In this document: in pieces, positions 53,501 through 59,993 of the stretch | Layout of the letters: the number at the start of each line of letters is the position of its first letter | Numbering within the stretch: the stretch's first letter is position 1 | DNA from: Acidobacteriota bacterium | GTDB taxonomy: Bacteria; Acidobacteriota; UBA890; WLXD01 | Direction of reading: 5' to 3' | Assembly (NCBI GenBank): GCA_012103255.1 | Contig: WLXD01000003.1 | Span: 564,497-628,496 of the forward strand | DNA length: 64,000 bases | Position numbers and translations under genes: made by a program | The notes under the pieces: generated by a model | The model's database searches: none | The model's input: only the letters and a program-made list of their open reading frames with translations | What the model was told of the DNA's origin: nothing

Positions 53501-53708
53501 CTACGGCTACGTGCTGGGCGGCTTCGGTGGCGGTGATGACCGTCCGACCGACGCGGCCTACACCCGCCTCGAGGACCTGCGCCCCGACGTGCAGTCCCTG
53601 ATCGACCAGGTCGACGCGATCCTCGCGGAAGACCTCCAGGCGTTCAACGACCTGGTGGCCAGCAAGAACCTGCCGGCGGTCGTGATCAGCGAAGGCGACG
53701 GTATGTAG
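50511..53708 (+). CDS. Secreted Asp-box (BNR/VPS10-like) double propeller protein
   Basis: 1065 residues with signal peptide ending PHVAEAQG. Repeated Asp-boxes are plain: KTTDAGNNWVPI, RSTDAGKTWTHA, RTMDGGETWEKV, KSTDGGDNWTQL, RSDNAGSSWRRV and later RDGGANWTDI. They give a sortilin/VPS10-like propeller over about 60-760. A beta-rich domain (about 790-900) and a helical region with QAxxxDxLGEVGEMINELYG (about 920-1000) follow. Such proteins are frequent in Acidobacteriota and often mislabelled glycosyl hydrolases; no catalytic residue is visible. It is followed by a strong terminator. Confidence 0.88.
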   Translation: MPSHRPWRHLLVVALLAFVLAVPHVAEAQGSRRDLQEDEANVSVDPKHFSGLNYRSIGFSRGGRSVAVAGVHGDPLTYYFGGTGGGVFKTTDAGNNWVPITDGQIGVGSIGSIRVAQSDPNVIYVGTGEGNPRGNVSVGDGIYRSTDAGKTWTHAGLRNAGQIPHIAIHPTNPDVVYAAALGHIFGQNEDRGVFRTMDGGETWEKVLYINEETGAYKIEMDANNPRILYASGWRVERKPWTLLSGNESGGIWKSTDGGDNWTQLGGGLPTGMLGKIDVAASPANSNRVWALIEAEGERGGLYRSDNAGSSWRRVNGDANLRQRPWYYIHLHADPQNENVVYVLNTGFYRSIDGGVTFPQQISVPHGDNHDLWINPDNPENMINSNDGGANVSFNGGQSWSWQMNQPTAQMYRVFVDDDWPYRVHGSQQDNSTISVPSNGGGGGFGFGFPPDWYSVGGCESGHIAIDPRDNSIVYAGCYGGSITRVDRNLGTSREILAYPQLQLGAAPRDLKYRFQWNAPIRISPHNPDVVYHTSQVIHRTENGGQTWTVISPDLTTDNQETQDYAGGPISHDSTGVEVYNTIFAFEESPHQQGLMWTGSDDGRMHLSRDGGANWTDITPADMPPGGTVNVIDLSAHDAGRAHIAVYRYRENDFMPYIFQTNDYGSNWTLLTDGTNGIPATNFTRAVREDPVRRGLLFAGTEFGMYVSFDDGAHWQDFQKNLPVVPITDLQLKRGDIVVATQGRSFWIMDDYAPLREVAADVQNKLYTPRTAYRGGLGPARIHFYFDEAPEDEVTLSIMNPAGDTISEYKGKVGQAPPSGGPGGFFAALFGGAGANLNVKQGHNLFTWGLREKAPNVPSDVTLWGFAPGRVVPPGDYTVRLSTGDWSEETTLTVALNPKISQTVEGAQEQYDLLGEVGEMINELYGSLADLRKAKQQSMAVVASMKAAGVDATDVEEAANAMNARLTEVEEQITQVKSKSGQDPINFPPQIDNQVVTLYGYVLGGFGGGDDRPTDAAYTRLEDLRPDVQSLIDQVDAILAEDLQAFNDLVASKNLPAVVISEGDGM

Positions 53709-53747
53709 GTTGAGTTCCGGCTGCCTCGGGCAGCCAAGGAATCGAAA

Positions 53748-53778
53748 GGCCGGGGTGCTCAAGCGCCCCGGCTTTTTC
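53748..53778 (+). terminator. Strong rho-independent terminator
   Basis: GCCGGGG (53749-53755) pairs with CCCCGGC (53766-53772), the loop gains an inner GCT/AGC pair, and TTTTT (53773-53777) follows at once. It lies 40 bp after the Asp-box protein stop and ends that transcript. Confidence 0.85.
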
Positions 53779-53820
53779 TTGTTCGCGGCTCTTGGGTGGA
53801 AATCTCCTATTATCAGAGAT

Positions 53821-53836
53821 TAGAATAGATATTCTA
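53821..53836. promoter_or_regulatory. Palindrome before the 53861 gene
   Basis: TAGAATA and TATTCTA are perfect 7-bp arms around GA, in an AT-rich patch 25 bp before the ATG at 53861. This is a typical operator or core-promoter position. Confidence 0.45.
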
Positions 53837-53860
53837 GTTTTCGAATCCCCATCACAGGCA

Positions 53861-54196
53861 ATGATCGCTGATCGAAAGCGGCTCCGGGCCTTCCTTCTAC
53901 TCTCGCTGGAACACCCTGAGCGAGGACTGCTCGCCCGGCTCCAGCAACTGGATGATGTGATCGTCGACGGAGCGTCCAACCTGCTCTGCCCACCGGCTCG
54001 GGCCGATGCGCACGCGAGCACGCGGGAGGCCGTCCGGGCCGTACTCGCCTCTGCGCGTGACGCCGTACTCTTCCGCCGGCACGGAGCGGATGCGACCGCT
54101 GCTTTGATCCTGACGGCGACCCAAAATCTAATCCACGCAGGCGGCGCCCGGCGCGTTCCGGCCTCGTACGCGGAGCTTCGGAGACTCTGCCGCTGA
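53861..54196 (+). CDS. Small protein of unknown function
   Basis: About 111 residues from the ATG at 53861; the open frame extends to 53792 but the palindrome at 53821 lies in that part. Mostly helical and soluble: KRLRAFLLLSLEHPERGLLA, ARLQQLDDVIVDGASNLLC, REAVRAVLASARDAVLF and ADATAALILTATQNLIH. Two Cys residues. It stands alone between a terminator and the BlaI operator. No family is recognised, and a chance frame in GC-rich DNA cannot be excluded. Confidence 0.4.
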   Translation: MIADRKRLRAFLLLSLEHPERGLLARLQQLDDVIVDGASNLLCPPARADAHASTREAVRAVLASARDAVLFRRHGADATAALILTATQNLIHAGGARRVPASYAELRRLCR

Positions 54197-54241
54197 CTCT
54201 TTCCGGCGGGCGTCGTGAGTCTTGCTACTTGCGCCAAGTGC

Positions 54242-54274
54242 GACGTTTGTCGCAATATAACTGCGACAAACGTC
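54242..54274. promoter_or_regulatory. BlaI/MecI operator with perfect 13-bp arms
   Basis: GACGTTTGTCGCA (54242-54254) and TGCGACAAACGTC (54262-54274) are perfect inverted repeats around ATATAAC, ending 21 bp before the BlaI ATG. The core TGTCGCA-n7-TGCGACA is of the TGT/ACA dyad class bound by BlaI-family dimers. The ATATAAC centre may also be the -10. Confidence 0.75.
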
Positions 54275-54295
54275 ACAGTTCCGGAGCGCTTACCG

Positions 54296-54697
54296 ATGCC
54301 AGACGCCCTGCCCGACCTGAGTCGATTCGAACTGCAGTGCCTGCGGATGCTCTGGGATCGCGGCGACGCGTCCGCGAAGGAGATTCACGAGTCGCTCGAA
54401 GATGCGCCCTCCTACTCCACCGTGCGGACGATCTTCCAGCGACTCGAGGACAAGGGCGCGGTCGAGCGCATCGGGAAGGACGGGCGGGCGGTGGTCTACC
54501 GTGCGCGCGTGCCCAAGGGAGCGATGATCCGGAAGGAGGTCGCGCAGTTCCTCAACACGCTATTCGACGGCGCGGCCGCCCCGCTTGTGAGCCACTTGGC
54601 CGACATGCGTGAACTCGACCTGGCCGACCTACGGGCTCTCGAGAAAGCGCTGGAAGAATCGACAGACGACGCCCCGGCCGAGGAGCCGTCACGATGA
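54296..54697 (+). CDS. BlaI/MecI-family repressor
   Basis: 133 residues from the ATG at 54296; upstream in-frame starts fall before or inside the operator. The winged helix has FELQCLRMLWDRGDASAKEI, YSTVRTIFQRLEDKGAVERI and the wing GKDGRAVVYRARVPKG. The C-terminal dimer helices include IRKEVAQFLNTLFDGAAAPL. The family is relieved by cleavage through a BlaR1-type metalloprotease, here encoded next with an ATGA overlap. Confidence 0.92.
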   Translation: MPDALPDLSRFELQCLRMLWDRGDASAKEIHESLEDAPSYSTVRTIFQRLEDKGAVERIGKDGRAVVYRARVPKGAMIRKEVAQFLNTLFDGAAAPLVSHLADMRELDLADLRALEKALEESTDDAPAEEPSR

Positions 54698-56373
54698 GCG
54701 TGTTCGACCTACGCGCATTCTGGCTGACAACCGCGAACCACCTGTGGCTGGTCGGATTGGTCATCGGGACCCTGTTCGTCATCGATCGAGCCTTCTTGGC
54801 AAAGGCTCCGGCGCGTTACCAGGGTCGGCTCTGGACCCTGGCGCTGGTCACAACCTGTGTGCCCGCCGCTTTCGTTGCAGATCTCGGACGCTCCGTCGTA
54901 CCGCCTTGGTGGAGTTCGTCAACGATGTCGACCACGCAAGTGATGGCTGACTCCGGCTGGGAGTCGCTTCTGCGGGTCGACTCGTTCGTCTCGGCGGTGC
55001 CGCAGGCGGCGGCGCCCCGACCGTGGATGATCGTCACAGTGGTGTGGATTGGTGGCGCCGCTCTGCTCGCCCTCGGATTGGTCCAACGCTGGCGAACCCT
55101 CGGAGCCCTGGAGGGCGTGAACGACAGCGTGGTTCGGCGCGCGGCTGCAGTCGCAGCGCGGTCAGCGGGCATCGACCCCGCCGTCGTTCGGGTGGTCCGG
55201 GAAGCGGTGCTTCCCCACGCGGGCGGCGTGGCCCAACCCACCATTGTTCTGCCGCTAGCGCTGGTGCGAACGCTCCGCGAACGCGAACTGGGCGCGGTTC
55301 TGGTTCACGAGAGCACCCATCTGCAGAGGCGCGATCCGGTTTGGCGATGGATCCAGAATCTGGCGCTCGTCGTGTTCTGGTACTACCCGCCGGCATGGCT
55401 GGTTCTGCGACAGCAGAACCGAGCGGCAGAGTTCGATTGCGATGAGGCCGTTGCGCGGGCGGGATACGACGCGGCCACGTATCTCCGGGCAATCGAGGCT
55501 GCGATCCGGTTGGGCATGTCGCGACCGAGAATCGTGCCGCACTCCCTGCTCGGAATCACAACGTCACCGCTCCAGGCGCGCCTACACCGCATTCAACATC
55601 CCCCCGAGGCTCGAAAGATGATCGTTCGCAGCTCCATCGCAACAACGCTGGCCCTGGCAACAGTGGTCGTCGCCTTTGCCGCGGCACCTCCAGTCGTGGG
55701 CTCGCCCGCGGGTACTCAGGAGCCCGTCCGCGCCACCGAGAGCAATCGTGGTGATGTGCTCTTGAACCTACGCGGCGTGGGCATTCCCACATCCGTCGAA
55801 TTCCGCGACCGAAGCCTCCGTGAGGTCTTCTCAATGTTGGCGGAGGTGGCCGGATTCGAGGTCGTCTTCGTCGGACTGAGTGACGAGCGCCTCGACAACC
55901 CGTCCGTGAGGTTCACGGCGACCAACGCGACCGTTGGCAGCCTGCTCCACAGCCTCCGTGTAAACGACGTGCTCACCTACGAGGTTACGGCGAACGACCG
56001 CCTGGTGGTCCGCCCGGCCTCGACACGGATCTACATGGTCGACGACGACGGGGTGGTGACACCTGGCTGGATCCAAGGGCTCGGTCGAGGCGAACACCCG
56101 GAGAAACCAACCGTGCTGCAACGTGTGAGCCCGGTGTATCCGGCCTCCGCGCAACAGGCGCGGCTGCAAGGGGCTGTCATCATCCGTGTGCTGATTGGCC
56201 CCGAGGGCCGGCCGCAGGCTTTGACCGTCCTGAGAGGCGAACACGTCGAACTCAACGAAGCGGCGACAGAGGCGATCCGTCAATGGCGTTGGGCGCCAAC
56301 GATCGTTGACGGTGAACCCGTGTCGGCATTCGCCACCGTAACCACGATGTTCGGGCTGCCAATGAACCGCTAG
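54694..56373 (+). CDS. BlaR1/M56-type membrane protease fused to STN and TonB C-terminal domains
   Basis: 559 residues. Membrane helices at about 12-30, 45-60 and 112-130 frame the M56 domain, with zinc motif HESTH (H205 to H209) and the distal Glu region AEFDCDEAVAR near 250. A fourth helix follows at about 310-330. Instead of the penicillin-binding sensor of BlaR1, the outside part has an STN/secretin-like module (SLREVFSMLAEVAGFEVVFV, about 370-450) and a TonB-like end (VSPVYPASAQQARLQGAVII to IRQWRWAPTIVDGEPV, about 475-555). So the signal sensed is probably not a beta-lactam. It forms an operon with the BlaI repressor. Confidence 0.88.
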   Translation: MSVFDLRAFWLTTANHLWLVGLVIGTLFVIDRAFLAKAPARYQGRLWTLALVTTCVPAAFVADLGRSVVPPWWSSSTMSTTQVMADSGWESLLRVDSFVSAVPQAAAPRPWMIVTVVWIGGAALLALGLVQRWRTLGALEGVNDSVVRRAAAVAARSAGIDPAVVRVVREAVLPHAGGVAQPTIVLPLALVRTLRERELGAVLVHESTHLQRRDPVWRWIQNLALVVFWYYPPAWLVLRQQNRAAEFDCDEAVARAGYDAATYLRAIEAAIRLGMSRPRIVPHSLLGITTSPLQARLHRIQHPPEARKMIVRSSIATTLALATVVVAFAAAPPVVGSPAGTQEPVRATESNRGDVLLNLRGVGIPTSVEFRDRSLREVFSMLAEVAGFEVVFVGLSDERLDNPSVRFTATNATVGSLLHSLRVNDVLTYEVTANDRLVVRPASTRIYMVDDDGVVTPGWIQGLGRGEHPEKPTVLQRVSPVYPASAQQARLQGAVIIRVLIGPEGRPQALTVLRGEHVELNEAATEAIRQWRWAPTIVDGEPVSAFATVTTMFGLPMNR

Positions 56374-56401
56374 CGCGTCCTCGCTCACGGAAAGCCCTCT
56401 C

Positions 56402-57037
56402 CTACGAAGACCCCCTCGGGATCACCATGATGTAGGCGTGCGCAGTACCTTCCTGGAGCACCCATGGCATCGACCCGTCGGAGCCGTCGAAACCGATGTC
56501 CTCGTTGGTGACGAAGGGCGCGTAGACCATCACGTGGGGCGGGTAGCTGACGACGCGATTGCCGTTGAACACCAGGTTGCGGTCCGAGAGCATGTACGCG
56601 ATCCCGGCCTTCGATGGAGCCGAGAACTCGCCGGACTCGAGCCCTGAGTCGATGCGGGCTGTGATCTCTGCCTCGTCCTGGCCTGCCGCTCGCATTCTGC
56701 CGCGCTCCATCTGGACCGGCAGGATTGTTCGCGTCCCTTCGGCGTCGAAGCAGATCGGTTCGAGAGTGCCGTTGGGCGCGCGCGAGACGAGGCAAGAGGC
56801 ACCGTTGGTGCCCTGGCTCTCCACTTCGTATCCGTCCGGGCCCGTCACGTAGACCGTTGCGTCGGCCGCGAGGTTTGCCGGGCCCGCTTCGCGCGCAAGC
56901 GTGGCCTCCTCCTGTCGAGTCAGCTCGACGGTCCCTTCCGATTGGGCGACTCCCGGAACCGGGACGAGGCAAGTTGCCGCCAGCGTCGCGACGGCACTGA
57001 AGAGCGTGCGAATCGACAAGCTTCTCGAGGTTGGCAT
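56402..57037 (-). CDS. Secreted protein of unknown function
   Basis: 211 residues from the ATG at 57037 (the frame stays open to 57127 without adding a plausible signal). The signal peptide ends CLVPVPGVAQ. The mature part has LTRQEEATLAREAGPANLAA and YMLSDRNLVFNGNRVVSYPP and ends in VLQEGTAHAYIMVIPRGSS, all suggesting a periplasmic alpha/beta protein with two or three Cys. Family not recognised. It is 113 nt after the cytochrome gene on the same strand and may share its transcript. Confidence 0.65.
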   Translation of the reverse strand: MPTSRSLSIRTLFSAVATLAATCLVPVPGVAQSEGTVELTRQEEATLAREAGPANLAADATVYVTGPDGYEVESQGTNGASCLVSRAPNGTLEPICFDAEGTRTILPVQMERGRMRAAGQDEAEITARIDSGLESGEFSAPSKAGIAYMLSDRNLVFNGNRVVSYPPHVMVYAPFVTNEDIGFDGSDGSMPWVLQEGTAHAYIMVIPRGSS

Positions 57038-57150
57038 CGGATCTCCTGCGGATGACACGTAGCGTCGGCGCAGCAGGCGCGGTGACGCGATGTTGATGTG
57101 TGCCGCAACGACCGCAAGGGGTTGCATCCGGGCTGATAGCGCCGCGCTCG

Positions 57151-58146
57151 CTAACGACTCTCGCGCAGATCGTTCAGCAGGGTTTCGCCGAGTTCGTGAG
57201 CCGGGTTGGCCTCGAGCCAGCGCTCGGCGAGCTCGATGCCTCGCTCGGCTTCGCCGATTTGCAGGTAGCCCCAGGCGAGACTCTCGTGCGGGAAGAACGA
57301 GTCGGGGTGTTCGGCCAAGTTGAGCTCGAACAGTGCTACCCCGACCGCCTCGTTGCCACCGCGCACCAAAACCCAGCCGATCGTGTCGAGCAACGATGGG
57401 GCGAAGGCCTCGGCGGGATGCTCGCTCTTGCTCTGTTCGTACCGAGCAGCCATCGCGTCCATTCCACCGGTCATCAGGGCTTCGAACATCCGCGCACGGA
57501 TCAGCCCGCGATGCGCCTCGGGCTCATCGTTGTTGTACTCGAGGTTGAGTTCGTGGATGGCTGCCGCCGAGGCGAAGTCGCCTCGGGCGGTGAGACCGTT
57601 GGCCACATCGATCAGCGTATCGACGCGGAAGTCATACGCGTCGGCGGCGAAGTAGCGTCGCCTGGCCTCGCGGTACGTCTCCGCGAGGCGTTCCACTCCA
57701 CCCAGCTCGAACTCCGATTGCAGCACCTGCGGCAAAGGCGTGGGGTTGGGACGGCCAGCATGACACGTGTAACAGGTGACGGGCTGGTGGTCAGCTCCAT
57801 CCCCGGCCACCTCGGGCAGGTACCGCTCGTTGATCTCCTTGACCATCGCGAACATGGTGCGGGCCTTCTGCTTGTTCTCCTTGGCGTCGGAGGCGTAGTC
57901 CCACGTGTCGCGCGGCTGCTCCATATCCCCCACATGGCAGTGCAGGCACCCGCGGCCGGCGCGCCGCGGCAACCCGAGACCACGGAGAGCCTCGAGCATC
58001 TCGTCGATGAGCACATCGCCGTGCAGAACCTGGTTGTTCTCGAACTCCTGCTCCGGCTCCTGCCCCGCCAGCGCGCTGGTGAGGGCCGCGGGAAGGGTCA
58101 GAGCGACAAGCGAGAGTGAGGCGAGCACGATGCGAGTGAGCTTCAT
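57151..58146 (-). CDS. Reaction-centre-type dihaem cytochrome c with TPR tail
   Basis: 331 residues with signal peptide (VALTLPAALTSALAG). Two haem motifs, CLHCH (67-71) and CYTCH (125-129), are separated by ARTMFAMVKEINERY, whose Met and helix are typical of the photosynthetic reaction centre cytochrome family. Many non-phototrophic Acidobacteriota carry this family. Residues 165-331 form TPR helices (AAAIHELNLEYNNDEPEAHR, WVLVRGGNEAVGVALFELN), probably a protein-binding tail. It likely works as a periplasmic electron carrier. Its divergent promoter region holds TCTACATTGTAGA-type sites. Confidence 0.88.
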   Translation of the reverse strand: MKLTRIVLASLSLVALTLPAALTSALAGQEPEQEFENNQVLHGDVLIDEMLEALRGLGLPRRAGRGCLHCHVGDMEQPRDTWDYASDAKENKQKARTMFAMVKEINERYLPEVAGDGADHQPVTCYTCHAGRPNPTPLPQVLQSEFELGGVERLAETYREARRRYFAADAYDFRVDTLIDVANGLTARGDFASAAAIHELNLEYNNDEPEAHRGLIRARMFEALMTGGMDAMAARYEQSKSEHPAEAFAPSLLDTIGWVLVRGGNEAVGVALFELNLAEHPDSFFPHESLAWGYLQIGEAERGIELAERWLEANPAHELGETLLNDLRESR

Positions 58147-58179
58147 GGCGATATCCGTACGAATCTTGGGGAGATCTTC

Positions 58180-58224
58180 TCTATTTTGTAGAGATCAATA
58201 ATCTACATTGTAGAGATAGATCTC
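58180..58224. promoter_or_regulatory. Paired TGTAGA operator sites in a divergent promoter region
   Basis: TCTACATTGTAGA (58202-58214) is a perfect 13-bp palindrome. TCTATTTTGTAGA (58180-58192) matches it at 11 of 13 positions and starts 22 bp earlier, two helical turns away. Outer arms GAGATCT (58171) and AGATCTC (58218) enclose both. The core TACAtTGTA recalls BlaI/CopY boxes. It lies 35-70 bp before the cytochrome start, between two divergent genes. Confidence 0.55.
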
Positions 58225-58358
58225 GCTACGGCTACGCGGCGCTGAGTGTGAGGGTCGCCGCGAACGCGATCGGTGCGGCGCGAACATTCGTGCAACCTGG
58301 CGCCGGTGAGCCGCGTCTCACGGTCCGACGATTCCCCACTCGGCCTGGACCTCTCAAG

Positions 58359-59042
58359 ATGCTCGACGCCTCTGCTCTACCGAATCCGCCGCGCGCGCGC
58401 GGCGCCCACACCTTCACGCTCTTGGCCGTGTTGGTGGGTTTTCCGCTTACCGTCAGTTTGTTCGGCGGCGAGCTCATCGGAGCCCTTCAGGCGGCAGGAG
58501 GGCGCGGTTGGCTCGGGTTCATGGGAGCCATGGTGGGGCTGCAGTGGCTCCTCTTTGCGCTGGTGCGGACAACGCAGCGTGCCGGGGGCGAACACCTCGC
58601 CGATCTGGGTCTTCTCGCTCCCACCCGCGGCGACAAGATCTTCGTCGGGACCACGCTCGTTGCCCTGGCCGGCTTCGTGCTCTTCGTGGGGGACAGCAGC
58701 ATGGACCGAGTCGTGAATGGCCCCTGGGTGATACCCCGCACGATGATCGAGAAACTCTGGATGCTGGTCGTTTCGCTCACGGCCGCGATCTGCGAGGAGA
58801 CGCTCTTCCGCGGCTATGCGCTCATTCAACTCCGACGCCGCGGCATGCCGATGGTCGTGGCAGTGATCGTCTCGGCCATCTCGTTCACCATGATCCACGG
58901 CCTGGCTCAGGCCCCTGTGCTGCTGGCATTCCGGGCAGCCGTGGGACTGGCGTTCTGTGCGCTGGTGCTTTGGCGGGGCAACCTGCGTGCGGCGGTGATC
59001 ACGCACTTCCTTGTGGACGCCAGTCTCGTGATCAGCGTCTAG
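58359..59042 (+). CDS. CPBP-family intramembrane protease
   Basis: About 227 residues from the ATG at 58359. The in-frame GTG at 58248 adds 37 residues without family similarity and lies close to the operator. Six to seven membrane helices. The Abi/CAAX motifs are present: CEETLFRGYAL (EExxxR), FTMIHG and ITHFLVD. These enzymes cleave prenylated or other membrane substrates; some members confer bacteriocin self-immunity. The target here is unknown. Confidence 0.88.
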   Translation: MLDASALPNPPRARGAHTFTLLAVLVGFPLTVSLFGGELIGALQAAGGRGWLGFMGAMVGLQWLLFALVRTTQRAGGEHLADLGLLAPTRGDKIFVGTTLVALAGFVLFVGDSSMDRVVNGPWVIPRTMIEKLWMLVVSLTAAICEETLFRGYALIQLRRRGMPMVVAVIVSAISFTMIHGLAQAPVLLAFRAAVGLAFCALVLWRGNLRAAVITHFLVDASLVISV

Positions 59043-59104
59043 CAACCCCCTGAGCAGTTACACTGCGGCGGTGCCGCTCCCGCACTCTCCCCTCAGGGAC
59101 CGCC

Positions 59105-59986
59105 GTGCGCTCCATCTTGATCTTGATCTTGAGCCTCGCGCTTACCGCGGCAACTTCTGCCGCATCCGCGACGCCGCAAGTGTCGGCCGATCGCGCCATC
59201 TACTTCGTTTCCGATCGCGACGGCAATCGCGAGATCTACGCGATCCAGCCGGACGGCTCCGGCCTGCGCCCGATCGCGCCTCACCCCGGTCGCGACCAGG
59301 CACCCGCGGTTTCCGCCGACGGCTCTCGGCTCGCCTTCCTGAGCGATCGCGACGGCACGACAGCCGTCTGGATCCACGAGCTGACCGACGGCAGGACTCA
59401 CAAGCTAGCCGACATGCCCGAAGCCGACTTCGGCTTCTCCTGGAGTCCTGACGGCACGCAGCTGGCGTGGAACCGGCAGCGCCCCGACGACCGGACCCAC
59501 GATCTCGGCGTCATCTACGTCGAAAGTGGGGCATTCCGACTCATCACCGACACCCCCGGTCTGGAAGAACTAACGCCGACCTGGAGTCGCAACGGAATGG
59601 CACTCATCGCCGTCGAAGATGGCACCGACGGTCCGGTGCTGCGCGAATACCCATTGGACGGTAGCGCGGCCCGCACGATTTCAGGGCAGCTTCCCAACCG
59701 CGCGACGTTCCCGGTGTTTTCGCCCGACGGCGGCAGTGTAGCGATGCGCGTGTGGGGAAACGAAAGCTGGGATCTCGTACGGCTCGACCTTGCAACCGGT
59801 GCTGTCGAGGAACTCGCCGCCAGCCCGGCGCAGGACTGGGGCTCGGCGTGGTCGTCGGATGGACGGTCGTTGGTTTTGGCGTCCGATCGCGACGGGAACA
59901 TGAACCTCTATCTACGCGACCCGAGTTCCGGACAGGAACGTCGACTCACGTCGCACGAAGGACGCGATTGGTCCCCGACCTGGTAA
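59105..59986 (+). CDS. TolB-like PD40 propeller protein, secreted
   Basis: 293 residues with a signal peptide (ILILSLALTAATSAASA). Blades carry the PD40 pattern: IYFVSDRDGNREIYAIQPDG, APAVSADGSRLAFLSDRDG, FGFSWSPDGTQLAWNRQ, LVLASDRDGNMNLYLRD and a closing RRLTSHEGRDWSPTW. No TolB N-terminal domain is present, so it is a TolB-like propeller rather than TolB. It ends seven bases before the convergent ADOP gene. The start is GTG at 59105. Confidence 0.85.
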   Translation: MRSILILILSLALTAATSAASATPQVSADRAIYFVSDRDGNREIYAIQPDGSGLRPIAPHPGRDQAPAVSADGSRLAFLSDRDGTTAVWIHELTDGRTHKLADMPEADFGFSWSPDGTQLAWNRQRPDDRTHDLGVIYVESGAFRLITDTPGLEELTPTWSRNGMALIAVEDGTDGPVLREYPLDGSAARTISGQLPNRATFPVFSPDGGSVAMRVWGNESWDLVRLDLATGAVEELAASPAQDWGSAWSSDGRSLVLASDRDGNMNLYLRDPSSGQERRLTSHEGRDWSPTW

Positions 59987-59993
59987 GGGCTGG

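Noticed and set aside
50601..53762. A 1053-codon open frame antisense to the Asp-box protein
   Set aside because: Third-position GC bias of the forward gene keeps the opposite frame open. Its translation is Val/Arg/His/Asp-rich without domain pattern, while the forward frame has signal peptide, Asp-boxes and a terminator.
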